DNA from: Lactarius indigo
Lineage: Eukaryota; Basidiomycota; Agaricomycetes; Russulales; Russulaceae
Assembly: GCA_025766275.1 (NCBI GenBank)
Contig: JAFKAC010000046.1
Location: 248,001 to 312,000, forward strand
Direction: 5' to 3'
Length of the DNA: 64,000 nucleotides
Made by a program: the position numbers and the translations under genes. Below are positions 44,475 to 56,253 of this stretch, one piece after another. How positions within the stretch are numbered: the stretch's first letter is position 1; every line of letters begins with the position of its first letter. Below the pieces are notes generated by a model. That model made no database searches, was not told the DNA's origin, and worked only from the letters and a program-made list of their open reading frames with translations.

Positions 44475-45660
44475 GGACCATCATTCTCGGACAGATGATC
44501 GTGATTATTGTCCAAGAGTATATCTCGGACGGACAGCTAAGAAGTACGTCTGAGAACATATCTCGGACGGATGGCTAATATCATTGTCCGAGAACATATC
44601 TCGGACGGACGGCTAAGATCTACGACCGAGAACGTATCTTGGACAGATGCTTAAGATCTACATCCGAGATAGTATCTTGGACGGACGGCTAAGATCTACG
44701 TCCGAGACAGTATCTCGGACGGATGGCTAATATCTATGTCCGATATACTATCTCAGACGGATGCTTAAGATCTACGTCCGAGATACGTTCTCGGACGGAT
44801 GCTTAAGATCTACGTCCGAGATAGTATCTCGGACGGACGGTTAAGATCTACGTCCGAGATACTATCTCGGACGGATGCTTAAGATCTACGTCCGAGATAG
44901 TATCTCGGACGGACAGTTAAGATCTACGTCCGAGATACTATCTCGGACGGACGGTTAAGATCTATGTCCGAGATACTATCTCGGACAGATGGCTAAGATC
45001 TACGTCCGAGATACTATCTTGGACGGATGCTTAAGATCTACGTCCGAGATACTATCTCGGACGGACGGTTAAGATCTACGTCCGAGATACTATCTTGGAC
45101 GGATGCTTAAGATCTACGTCCGAGAACGTATCTCGGACGGACGGTTAAGATCTACGTCCGAGATAGTATCTCGGACAGATGGCTAAGATCTACGTCCGAG
45201 ATACTATCTCGGACGGATGCTTAAGATCTACATCCGAGATACTATCTCGGACGGACGGTTAAGATCTACGTCCGAGAACGTATCTCGGACGGATGGCTAA
45301 GATCTACGTCCGAGAATGTATCTCGGACGGATGCTTAAGATCTACGTCCGAGAACATATCTCGGATGGTTGGTGAAGAACCACGTCCAACAATATATCTC
45401 AGACAGATGATTGAGAACTTCGTCCGAGGTATACTCTTGGACAGATAATCAAGGATATTGTCCAAGATATATTCTTGGACAGATGATCAAGAGCATTGTC
45501 TGAGATGTATTCTTGGACAGATGATCATGAACATTGTTCAAGAATATATCTCAGACAGATGCTTAGGCACATTGTCCGAGAATGTATCTCGGACAGATGA
45601 TCAAGAACATTGTCCGAGAATATATCTCGGACACATTATTGTGTATACAGATCAATGATA
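44475..45660. repeat. Left subterminal array of 38-bp palindromic units (about 30 copies)
   Basis: The unit is about TCCGAGA-tacta-TCTCGGA followed by cggacggttaagatctacg. Each unit is an inverted repeat able to form a hairpin. Outer copies (44475-44580 and after 45370) are more diverged. Similar units of the same length lie at the other end (60318-60735). Probably transposase binding sites. Confidence 0.85.
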
Positions 45661-45979
45661 GGTCTTGATCATGCCCACCGACAATATATCTCAGGCAGAT
45701 AACTGCGAACACCCTTCATGATGTGATCTCAAACAGATTACTGTGTCTTCTTTGACAGTATATGTCAGACAGGTGATAATTAGCACCTTCAAAAAGTATA
45801 TCTTCGAGAGCTCATATCAGTAGCCACCAATTACCAGGAAGCCCCTTGTAAGAATACATCTTATACTGATAACCCAAATTACTTCTGGACACCATCTCTT
45901 GGAAATGTTGCACAAATGATATATTCTTCGATGCTGTTCAATGTCATCTGCCCAAGATATGGGCCCACAGTAATCTGAT
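45661..45979. other. Decayed edge of the left array; downstream of the transposase gene
   Basis: Diverged repeat remnants (atatctcaggcagat, tatgtcagacaggtg) fading into unique sequence before the transposase stop. No gene seen. Confidence 0.5.
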
Positions 45980-48900
45980 TTATTGATCCTCCAATCTATT
46001 ATGAGCAGATGTTATCGGAGTGAGTGCCTTGACTGAACTCCTACACATCTCCTCCCATCTGTGCACCTGGTATGATGCATATGCACTGTGCCCATCCAAC
46101 CTCCCCTTTGTTGCCACATCCATCCATGTCTTCCAACACTCTGCCTTTGCATGGAAGTAAGCTGGAACCCACAATGCTTCATTTCTGATGCTCTTATCTT
46201 CCTCCTTCCATCGTTCAAGCTGTGACTTTGCTCGCAGCCAATGCACACGGTTAACTATTCATTCAATCAGCATGGGTCATGGGCATGCATAAAAGTAGTC
46301 ACTCACATTCATCAAACCATGCACCACCTCTCTTTTCAGAAGTACCAAAGCTCCAGAGCCATGGAAGCTGTGTGTTCCGCTGCCCCACTACTCCAGCACC
46401 AAGGATGGCTGTATGAACACGGAGATCTGTTGCCTGGAGTAATGGTAGTTCTTGTAAATCTTTGGATATTTGCTGCACCTTGATGTATGCATCTCTTGCC
46501 ATGCTATATGTCCGAGCATGCTCATGGACTGTGTTATCAACGCTCTGGACTGCAGTCCAGGCACGAGTCTTCGTTTTCTGTGTTCGCGCACCTCGGACCT
46601 GGGTCTGGAACAGTGCCGATTTGAAGCCCAATGCCAGGCGAATCCTGTGGATCGAATCATTTGCCTGGGCATAGCGCAACTTAGCCTCCTTAAGTGCAAG
46701 AGATTTGACACCATGAGTGATACACCATTCTGCTCCAAGTGTTGATGGGAGTAAAATCGGAATGTCCTCTGCATTGGTACCCTCCGATCCAGAGATGTCC
46801 GATATCTGAGTCTTGGATCTTGGAACTGTGGAATCCTCCATATCATCCACATGGTCATACTCTCCATAGTCACCCAGTGATGGGATGGGTGCATCCAGTG
46901 GTTGATGGTGGAGCAGAAAGGCATCTGCCTGGTGTGAAAACATGTCAATCAGCTTCTGCAGGTGGATCCGCTTGTTCTCAATTGTCTGAAACTCTTCAAT
47001 TGTGTGTGAGCCATGGGTCCGGAGCTGATATCTGATGGCCAATCTAAGCAAGCCATCAGGTGTACAATTCCGGTGATGTTAACACTGATGGCCAACTGAC
47101 TGCATTTCCTGAATCTTCAGGCCACATGAAATCCATAATGTCCCACCACGAATGGAATGGTTCCCATCCTCATCTGCCATCAGTTGCTGTTGAATCATGG
47201 CACGAGAAGGTGCTTAAATCCAGCATTAGTTCGGAGGAGGCTATCCATGATTGGTGTCCAAACCTTTCTGCTTCACTGTGTCATATATGTCCATGCTAGA
47301 AGGGTCCACACCTCTCCGTGTCTGTGCGGCCATGTCCTCCTCTAGCCATTGCTTGGTCTTGTCCTTAAAATGTTCACTAAGAGATTCAAATGCCTTGCTG
47401 CTTGCATCTAGGCCATGCTCCGAGCGCTTCCACCGCTTGAGAAGTGATGGAACTGTCATATTCAAGTGATGTTAACTCTGTATGCCATTATGTATAATCC
47501 GGCCATACCGATCCGGACCAGCTTCTTCCAGTTGGAGTGGTTCATGTGGGCATCTAGGACCTCTTGCCTATGAGCCAGGGACATCCCTCGTGTGCTCCGT
47601 GATATGTTATTCAGTGGGGCCCATAAGGTCTCTATGATCTCTCCATCAACCTGCTTTGCACCAGGAATGTAGCTCGGAGAGAATCGTGGTAAGCAAGAAT
47701 CTTGGTGGCCATGTATGTGGAACAGTCCGATACCCATCCAGATGTCCAAGGCCTCGGAGCTGGGTAGTGACAATCCTGGACTGTTCCTTACTTGCTCCTG
47801 GAAGTGCACTCTGTATTGGCACATGATGTCATACATCACCAGTGCAACTGGCATGTCTTCCATGTTGTAAGAAAGAGCTTTGCAGATGCTGTAGTCCATA
47901 TTTATTTGCCTGGAGATCATTGTAAATCAGTTGCAGACTGAGACTTTTAGTGAATGGGGCATGCCTCTCTCCCTTCTGGAAGTCTACCACAGAAGTCGGA
48001 ACAAAGAATCCATGGCAGCAAGCTGTTGCACCAATCCCTGTGACATCAAGATGTGCCCTACTTGAATTTGCCTGTTCAATGGCTTTGTATGTGTTACATG
48101 TGCTTGGCTATTGGGCCATCAGCCAAACCAAACCTGGTAGGGAGGCACAACATACCTGGACAATTTCATGGCCACTTTTAAGATGAGCCTTGTACAGTTC
48201 TGGATTCGCCATGAAGGCCATTCCAGCAGACAGTGCAACATCCTTCTCTCCAGACCTGTGCCTCATGTGCTCTGCAGAGAAATTTCCATCCATAATGAAT
48301 GTTCGGATCAATTCATTCCTATAGGGGGTCAATGACATGAAAACAGTGTCCGAAGATTCCACATACGGTTCATATCTGGCCTTCCAATCTCTTGGGAGGT
48401 TGACTCCTGGCTGTGGACATGCTGGGCAGAAAACTGCCATGGAGCCATCTGGAGACATTTCCTCCGACTGGTGTCTGAGTCCCTGCTCCATTCTGGACCT
48501 GAGGTCTCACCATTGGCGTGATGTCCTCAATAGTTGTCTATACAAATTCTGCAACAATTCATTATTGACTGTGGGTGATGTGGAAGAAGAGGAACGGACC
48601 GGAACAAGTCCTGGGAACATTCTACTGGTCTGGCTTTGCAACTTGGAATAGTACTGTTGGGCTGTGGTCTTGCACTCCAAGTTGTCATTCAGAAAGTCAT
48701 CAAGAACTGAGAATGTGAACAGAGTCCTGACTTGCTTGAAGGTAGCAGGAAATAGACCACTCTGGAGCAGCTGTTCATCTTGGTTATCCGATTCAGAGCA
48801 GACACAGAACACTGTCTCCATTTCAAAGATACCACTCCTGTCCACAATTGTTAGAATCTGATTTCCTGAGAGCTCTCTGGGTGCCTGATCCATGGACATG

Positions 48901-49850
48901 TGCTTGTCACTTGAATCCAGAAAGATGTCCGAATTGTCAAATAGTGCATCTGAAATGATTGGAGTAGTTGATACACCACAAGGCTTCAGGGTATCCTGGG
49001 GTGTGGCTGAGTGGTCTGAAAGTTGGAGAGATTCTAGTTCCTCTTGAACGGAGTGCAGCGAAGATGACAACCCAGGTCTGGTGTGTTTATTTCTCTTGCC
49101 ATGGGGTCCCTGTGCTGCTCTGATTCCCTAGATGAGCATGAGCACAGGTACACATGAGACAATGCAATGGTATTATACTTCAACAGTCAATGGACATGGT
49201 GCACCAGCATGCCCAAGGAACAGCACAAATCCCAGTGAGTGCAGTGAAACCGGAGTATAGTGTGTTGCAGTCCATAGAAGTGGCCGATGAAATGGTGAAT
49301 GCCTGTGAGACTTGACACAGCAGGATTGACAAAACAGTGGTGCTCCGACACAGTCAGGGCACTTGACCTCTCCATGGCCATGGCATATAGAGCATGTGGA
49401 GGAAGAAGGCCGACTCTCCATGGCCAAAAGTATATGGAGATATCTGCTCCGGAGTTGAAGCCATTGCTCCATGACAGTCTACATCAAATTAGCATCCTTC
49501 ACCCCATGTAGTGGATATCTGGTACATACAGGTGCCTGTGGTTGAGACTGCTTGGTCTCATCATTTGGAAGCTCATCCATTTGCTCATCTATCCATTGCT
49601 CGGCTTGTGTATCTTTGAAGGAGGCTGAGGCCATTTGAGATCCCTCTGCTGTGGCTGGATCTAATGCTTTGTCCTTCTTTCCCTTCTTTGAGTTGGAAGA
49701 CTCTCCAGCCTTTGCCTTGGTTGGGAGGAGAATGGGGACAGACTTCTGCGTGGTCCAAATGCCCCTCTTGGTCCGTCTGTGATGAATGATAACTTCTTTA
49801 ATACCGTCCTCAGCTGGTAGAAGAGATTCAGCTGCACGTCTCCGAGGCAT
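45980..49850 (-). pseudogene. KDZ transposase, nine exons, one in-frame TGA
   Basis: Model join(45980..46254, 46307..47043, 47101..47212, 47264..47452, 47509..47909, 47965..48071, 48156..49127, 49179..49478, 49530..49850): 3414 bases, a multiple of three, 1137 aa. A basic/Lys-rich N-terminus comes first. The CxC2 cysteine cluster follows (CSICHGHGEVKCPDC...CCVKSH, exon 2, then FCVCSESDNQ in exon 3). Next is the KDZ catalytic domain: CPACPQPGVNLP, D in FIMDGNFSAEH, GERQINMDYS, D in MYDIMCQY, HVHGHQ-type FHIHGHQDSC, E in DGEIIETLW. A coiled region and RVHWLRAKSQLERW end the protein. A TGA at 48507-48509 replaces the expected Arg (RQW-stop-DLRSRM) within exon 3. The intron 47910-47964 has a GC donor. 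It would be the DNA-cutting enzyme of the element; with the TGA it is inactive unless read through. Confidence 0.88.
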
Positions 49851-50033
49851 CTCTGGTGATCAGAAAGTATAAACAGGAGGGGTGTATCTGTGGTGGATGA
49901 TGCTATTTCGGTATGTATCAATGTTCCTTTTATATCTGCTGCTCCATGCACATCTCATATATGTCCATTATCGATCTCAGAGATACCTGATAGTTTGTGG
50001 CAGGTGTCTCGGACACTGAATCTATATGGGTAT

Positions 50034-50190
50034 GTCAGTCCGAGATTGCCAGTACGAGATTGTCAGTCCGAGAGTGTCAGTCCAAGATTGTCAGTCCGAG
50101 ATTGTCAGTCTGAGATTGTCAGTCTGAGACTGTCAGACTGAGACTATCAGTCCATGATTCTCAGTCTGTGATTCTCAGTCCAAGATTGTC
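50034..50190. repeat. 14-bp tandem repeat, cagtccgagattgt (about 11 copies)
   Basis: Successive copies of cagtccgagattgt with C/T variants (cagtctgagactgt and others). It lies just upstream of the transposase start, and the core word is again TCCGAG. Possibly regulatory, or a spread binding site. Confidence 0.75.
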
Positions 50191-50447
50191 CACTGATTCC
50201 ATTTCATGGAGTTTGACAATCTAATATTTCATATTCATCTCTCAGAGTTGTGTTACCCCACATACATCTCAGAAGCAGTAACAGAATGTATGGTATGCCA
50301 ACATTCATGATATAGACCATGTAGATCTAGTTCATTGATTGGGTACTCAGTCCGAACACAGGTACATGCAATAGCTACCTGCAGACCTATATACTACAAT
50401 AGTACCACCCACCCATGACAGCACCTCTGGTGCAAGCTTTGGATGGA

Positions 50448-50877
50448 TCATCCACTCATCTCAACATACTCCGAAGGCAGCGCAATCCCCTGTGCATCAC
50501 AAAGTGCCTTAGCCATGATGCACATATTCTGGAGGTCAATGTGGAGCCTGTCGATCTCCACAATGATCTGATTATACTATGCCCCACATAAGGATACCGT
50601 AAAATATGCTCCAGAGTGATGCACATACCAGGTTTCCCAAGGCAACTAGTGACTCTAAGTCCGAGTTGGAACCATCCAAACCAGAGACATCCGAATTTGA
50701 GCTGCTTGCATCAGAACTAGTGCTGATGCCTTCATCATTGTAGTGGGCCGGATACATATCTTCTTCATCAAATGATTCAAAACCTGATGAGATGCAGGTC
50801 TCTGGCTCGGAGAGATTGGAAGGTGTATCATGGTCATGTGTAAACAAGGATCCATGTGTTTCTGTCATTGGCAACAT
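50448..50877 (-). CDS. Small acidic protein, two exons, 122 aa (KDZ cargo)
   Basis: Exons 50629-50877 (83 codons, MLPMTETHGSLFTHD) and 50448-50567 (39 codons plus stop, IIVEIDRLHIDLQNM), with GT-AG intron gtatgtgc...ataatcag and phase 0. The first exon is Ser/Asp/Glu-rich (SSSNSDVSGLDGSNSD). The second exon looks like a leucine-rich amphipathic helix. It is co-directional with the transposase, about 0.6 kb upstream of it. I do not recognise a family. A helper or regulatory role would be a guess. Confidence 0.5.
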
Positions 50878-51199
50878 CTTCCTGATGGATTCGGAGTGAG
50901 GTTCGGAATTGACTATGGTTGTGTATACAGTGGTTGTATAGTACAGTGTTTCGTGAGCATTTATAAGCTATCTGAGTATCCAATATCTCATGGATAATGG
51001 CATAATCTGTAACACAGTACCCCACCCCACTCCGATCACCTATTGTCAAGTATAGCACTTCACTGGGTTTGAATTGAAACATGTGTGATGTATGTGGAGT
51101 GAGTGAATACTCTGCAAGATCTCTTGGGTTGCATTGGATATGTAGAGATGTCACCACAGCATAGGCAACACACACAAGGATTACTAGTCTGCTAGTCAT

Positions 51200-51899
51200 A
51201 CGATCATAATGAATGCACTATGTGCCTAGCAATTCGTACTTGATTGCTTAGCATTAGTATCAGCATCCTTGCCTAGACACCCAATTTGGACGGATATTAG
51301 TCACTGACACACACCAAAGTCCGATGTCTGCGCAAATGAATGTCTGAGATTCACGGAAATAAATGTCCGAGATTCACGGAAATGAATGTCCGATGTCAAC
51401 AGGATGCATGTTTTGGCTATTAGTGGACAGTCTTTGATGCCATCAGTTCTCTTAATTGATACAGGTACACCAAGTCATGCTAACACATGTACCGAAGATA
51501 CACTATGTAATGATATACGAACATAACAGACACATGTGCTCCCCTGTCTGTTTGGCACAGAGATGGGAGCAGAGTGCTCAATATGCATCACTGTGATTCC
51601 ATGACAAGGACAGTACATATCCACTAAGTATGATGAAACTGGACTGAGAATAAGGCATCTGATGTGGACCTGAGATTACTGGAGTCGCTTAGGATGTTCT
51701 CTGAATAGCATTATATATAGTGTCCCAAGATGCGCATGAAGTTGAGACCTAAGGAGTATTATGAGGAATTAGTCAGATGATCTCCCTAAATCAATTGAAC
51801 ATATTTAATAGAATAAGTGCATCAAACATGGGGTGAAATAGGATGTATACAGTATATAGTATCAGAGACAGAGTGAGCTGGGCAGCTGTGAGTGCAAAA
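51200..51899. other. Non-coding stretch in the KDZ element
   Basis: No gene. Three copies of aatgtccga-gattcacggaa or close variants (about 51340-51400), again with TCCGAG. Otherwise AT-rich unique sequence. Confidence 0.5.
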
Positions 51900-53160
51900 T
51901 AGAGTGACTCTAACACTAAGTGCATCTGAGATGGTATGTGTCCGAGATGGTGTGTGTCCAAGGTGTTGTCCAAGATGGTGTGTGTCCAAGATGGTGTTCA
52001 TCTGAGGATGTGTGCATGCGAGATGGTGTGTGTGCGAGTCAATGTGCGTGCGAGATGGTGTGCGTCCGAGAATATGTGTGTGCGAGCATGTGTGCATGCA
52101 AGTTGGTGTGCATGCAAGTAGGTGTGCATCCGAGATGGTGTGCGTGCGAGTAGGTGTGCGTGTGAGCATATGTGCGTCTGAGTCGGTGTGCGTATGCGAA
52201 TATGTGTGTTCGAGTCGGTGTGCGTCCAAGAATATGTGCGTGCGAGTTGGTGTGCGTGCGAGTATGTGTGTGTCTGAGAATATGTGCGCTCGTGTCGGTG
52301 TGTGTCCGAGAATATGTGCGTCCGAGTTGGTGTGCGTCCGAGTTGTGCGTCCGAGCATGTGTGCATCCGAGTTGGTGTGCATCCGAGTTGGTGTGCGTCT
52401 GAGCATGTGTGCGTCCGAGTATGTGTGCGTCCGAGTCGGTGTGCGTCCGGGCAAGTGTGCGTCCGAGATGGTGTGTGTCCGAGTCGGTGTGTGTCCGAGC
52501 ATATGTGCGTCCAAGTATGTGTGCGTCCAAGTTGGTGTGTGTCCGAGTTGTGCGTCCGAACATGTGTGCATCCGAGTTGGTGTGCGTCCGAGCATGTGTG
52601 CGTCCGAGTCGGTGTGCGTCCGAGCATGTGTGCGTCCGAGTATGTGTGTGTCCGAGTATGTGTGTGTCCGAGTATGTGTGCGTCCGAGTCGGTGTGTGTC
52701 CAGGCAAGTGTGCGTCTGAGTTGGTGTGTGTCCGAGTTGGTGTGTGTCTGAGCATATGTGCGTCCGAGTATGTGTGCGTCCGAGTATGTGTGCGTCCGAG
52801 TATGTGTGCGTCCGAGTATGTGTGCGTCCGAGTATGTGTGCGTCCGAGTATGTGTGCGTCCGAGTCGGTGTGCGTCCGGGCAAGTGTGCGTCTGAGTTGG
52901 TGTGTGTCCGAGTCGGTGTGTGTCCGAGCATATGTGCGTCTGAGCATATGTGCATCCGAGCATGTGTGCGTCCGAGTATGTATGTGTCTGAGTCAGTGTG
53001 TGTCCGGGCAAGTGTGCGTCCGAGTTGGTGTATGTCCGAGCATATGTGCGTCCGAGTATGTGTGCGTCCGAGTCGGTGTGTATCCAAGGATGTGTGCGTG
53101 CGTCCGAGTTGGTGCGTCCGAGTTGGTGTGCATCCAAGACAGTGCCTATCCGACACCCAA
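51900..53160. repeat. 16-bp minisatellite gtgtgcgtccgagtat (about 75 copies)
   Basis: About 1.2 kb of a 16-bp unit with third-position-like variation (gtgtgcgtccgagtcg, gtgtgtgtccgagttg, gtgtgcgtccgagcat). 16 is not a multiple of 3, so a 48-base cycle opens frames on both strands (up to 444 codons). These are repeat artefacts. The core TCCGAG is shared with the subterminal arrays. Confidence 0.92.
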
Positions 53161-53443
53161 TTCGCCCAAGTCTGTGTGAGTCATAGAATGTGCATAAGCT
53201 CAGTCCAAACTCAAGGTCAACCTGACCACATATGGTAAGCAAGCAAGCAATCCAACTTTCATTTCTAGACATTCTCTGGTACTACATATGAACGACACAT
53301 TCTATTACTTGGTTTCAATGATAACTGTGACCATTATGGCCGACTGCGCAAGGATGCCCTTGACCCAGGAGCACTAGGGGCCCTAGAGACACTTGGGGCC
53401 CTAGAAGCCGGCTTGATGGTCGCTCCACTGCGCCCAGTAGACA

Positions 53444-55850
53444 CTAACAGGGGTCAGACATAAAGCAAGTGAGTCCGAAATAGAGTCCGAGTTCGGACGA
53501 CGCACCATTAGCTGGCACATTCCCAGCACCGCTTCCGGACGATCCTGTGGCTGGACTGGCTGAGATGGACAGCCTGGAGACGTCAACGCCAGTGGAGGAT
53601 GTCGAGGCAGCTGTGGAAGCTGTGGTACTGAGTGTGGAAGCTATAGATGGCGAGACGGCAGATGCTGAGTTGAACAGAGGGACTGGTGGGGTATGGAGAT
53701 TGAGGGTCGATGGAATGACGTCGTGGCGCATGCACAGCGCACGGAGGAGTAGTTCCAGATTGTTCTGGCCAATCTGGAGAGCTGCAAGGCGCTCTTCAAG
53801 CCTTTCTTGTCCGCGCTTGAGAGAGTCAAGTGTCAGCGTCATATCGTCGAAGACAGCTGTAAGGGAATGTTAAATGAGTTCGGACGGACTGCGGTCAATT
53901 GCGCACATGCGGCCGAACGCCTCCAGGGCAGCTGCTGTTTCCTCTCCTCCTTCGCAAGCTTTGAGTGCTCGATGGATTCGATGATCGGGAGTGCCCAAGC
54001 TGGTGGAGGCTGGCATTGCACCTTGCGACTCCGGCAGAGCGCACATGCTATGGCCTTTGGAGCGTTGACCTGGGGGACACACTCCTTCGCATTGGACATC
54101 TGGCATGGCCCACAGAATCCCTGGATGCCAGATTATCGCACCACCACTCGGAGAGAAAAACGGACGTACTGTAACAAACGCGCCTCGACCACGTGACTTA
54201 CCAGCATCACGTGTTGGACCTCTATGGGACTATCGTGAGTCCGGATGGACAAGTACCGACTCCCCTGAAGAAGATGACGAAGAAGGAGGGCTGCTTACGC
54301 AGCTGCAAAACCAAGAGGAGTATGCCCAAGCCGCGTATACGCGGTGTGGACGGCTGACAGTCACGTGACTAACATACTCACGTGACAATGTTTCAGTGTG
54401 ATGTTTGCGTAATACAAACATCACGCCGAACCAGTGTTACGGTCCACTTGCCTTATCAAGCTTAGAGGTTATTGGGTTCCTTTGTACAGACTTTACGGGC
54501 CTACGTGCCTACCTTCTGATTACTGTATGCGTTCTGATTGGCTGATACGTTTATGCTGACTGATACGATACCGAGGGCCTTATGCCATTGGCTGTACTTA
54601 TCTATGACTCAGTACGATACTAGGGTTTCTGTGTTTGGATCTGACTACGAACCTTACTACACACCAGTATATAGGTAGTACGCTGGGACGGAGCGTTCCC
54701 CAGCTTGAGTTCTTGTATCACTCCTACTGTTCAATAGGACTTCAGGCTTTCCCCTCCTTTGTGACTCATCGCTTGCCTCCCATCTCTCTTTTGGTCGACG
54801 GCTGTTCAACTTCTCTCTTATTCCCTGATTATCTCATCAGGAGGTAGCCTTGTTCTGACTACTAAGGGGACGTTTCAGCACTTCAACTCGTTCCACGAGT
54901 AGTAGTCACGTGCCAACACCCGTTCTCGGTCCAAGTCGGACAATACGTTCGTAGGAACGTAACACGTACAGGGTCCGGAAGGGATTCCTTTCCCTTTCCC
55001 TTTGCCTTAGCAGATGTGCTGGCCTTGCGTTGACGGCGCTTTGCAGGGATGTCCGAGGATGGTGATACCACAACAGCCTGGGGGCGCTTGGTCGCCCTTG
55101 GCTTGCGCGGTGTCGCCTCCACATCTGGATTGTCCAACATGATGATGTCGTCACCAGTCGAGTCTTCATCAGTATGGCCGGATACCTTCACCTTTGAGTT
55201 GCGTCCGGAGCGGCGCGGACCACTACTCGCTCCGGTACTAGCTGATTCGACTATTGTGTGTGATTAGATTAGCTATGTGTCTTCAGCATATGAGCAGCGA
55301 ACTCACCTTCTGCAACTTCATCGTCGTCATCGCCTTCACCTCCGGCAGCCTCAGCAGCTGCATCTTCAGCAGCCTCCTCATCCTCAAATGTGGGCTCTCC
55401 AGGGAGCCACCACTCGACCATGTCCGGTACATTGCTAGCAAGGCGCCGGACATCAGCCAAGGAGAGCACTGGGTTGAACCCAGGGTTCGCACTTGAGAAC
55501 GCCTTGCAGGCCTCACGGATCGCATCGATGCTGAACCTGTCCAGCTCCATGTCACCATTACCAACGCGCACACTCTCCTCTCCAACCATGCGCAGCAGTG
55601 GATGCATGCGAGGGACACAGGCATCCTCCTTCTCAAAGACCTCATTGACCTCGTCCTATGACACTCAGTGAGTGAGCCGTGATACGCATTTGGACGGACC
55701 ACGCACCAACTCATTTTCCAATGCCTGGTTGTACCAGGAATCGTCCACAGCTTCCTTATGTTCATCCCTATACCGGAGAGCAGTGTCTATCCTACAGGCG
55801 ATCCCCAACAGCTGAGCCTCAGCAGGAGTAATAGAGTCGGATGCTGCCAT
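53444..55850 (-). CDS. Cysteine-cluster (Zn2Cys6-like) and coiled-coil protein, spliced (KDZ cargo)
   Basis: First exons are well supported: 55707-55850, 55307-55655 and 54970-55250 (phases 0, 1, 0), GT-AG. They encode an N-terminal helical domain (MAASDSITPAEAQLLGIACRI, then DEVNEVFEKEDACVPRMHPLLRMVG), an acidic run and a basic, nuclear-signal-like region (PAKRRQRKASTSAKAKGKGK). After a long intron holding a solo LTR come six cysteines spaced C-x2-C-x7-C-x11-C-x2-C-x6-C (near 54000-54110, ending CALCRSRKVQC). This is close to the fungal Zn2Cys6 binuclear cluster. A coiled coil follows (TLTLDSLKRGQERLEERLAALQ) and then a Ser/Thr tail. Exon edges between 53837 and 54400 are uncertain. It is probably a DNA-binding protein carried by the element. 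Confidence 0.6.
54435..54964 (+). repeat. Solo LTR inside the KDZ element (about 530 bp)
   Basis: Ends TGTTACGG and CGTAACA, as in the other Ty3 LTRs here. TATA-like agtatatagg near 54668, followed by a hairpin (gctggg ... ccccagc) near 54690-54713. Flanking pentamers differ (accag, cgtac), so no target duplication remains. The right end lies only 5 bases inside the 5' splice site of the cysteine-cluster gene. Confidence 0.65.
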
Positions 55851-56196
55851 CGTTGTAATGTGGAAGGTGAACGTTGAACAATCAGATACTGTCTATCGCA
55901 TACTCGGACACCTGACTCCGAATATTCGACGTCCGAGTTTGATGTGATTGGACCGATAAGGCATGCCCCATACGGACGCCCCACATGGACGCCGCGTCCG
56001 ATCTGTCCGGACATCTAATAAAAGCATATGCCCCACATGGACACCGAGTCTATTGTGTCCAAACATCTCATAAGAGTATATGATGTCATAGTTCTAGTCG
56101 CCCAGTACACAACTCCGGACATGCGGCATGCATCTATGCATACACCATAGTCTTGGGCCCATACTTCGGACAGTCGCCAATTCCAATACTTAGTCC
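55851..56196. other. Divergent intergenic region between two KDZ cargo genes
   Basis: About 350 bases between a minus-strand and a plus-strand start, so probably a shared promoter. Contains repeated words gccccacatggac(a/g)cc and tccgagt/actcgga. No gene. Confidence 0.5.
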
Positions 56197-56253
56197 ATGC
56201 ACAGTAATATAGTCATCACCGATCCAGCGAACTATCAGCCACACCCACACAAC

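Noticed and set aside
44475..45660. CRISPR-like regular array
   Set aside because: The whole 38-bp unit is repeated with no unique spacers, units are palindromic, the context is a fungal transposon, and there are no cas genes.
50834..51199. 121-codon minus-strand frame with a hydrophobic start (MTSRLVILVCVAYAVV)
   Set aside because: It overlaps the start of the better supported two-exon gene in another frame, has no recognisable domain and shows no splice logic.
51822..53272. Long open frames (up to 444 codons) rich in Thr-His-Arg and Cys-Val-Arg
   Set aside because: They lie in a 16-bp minisatellite that opens frames on both strands. The composition follows the repeat, not a protein family.
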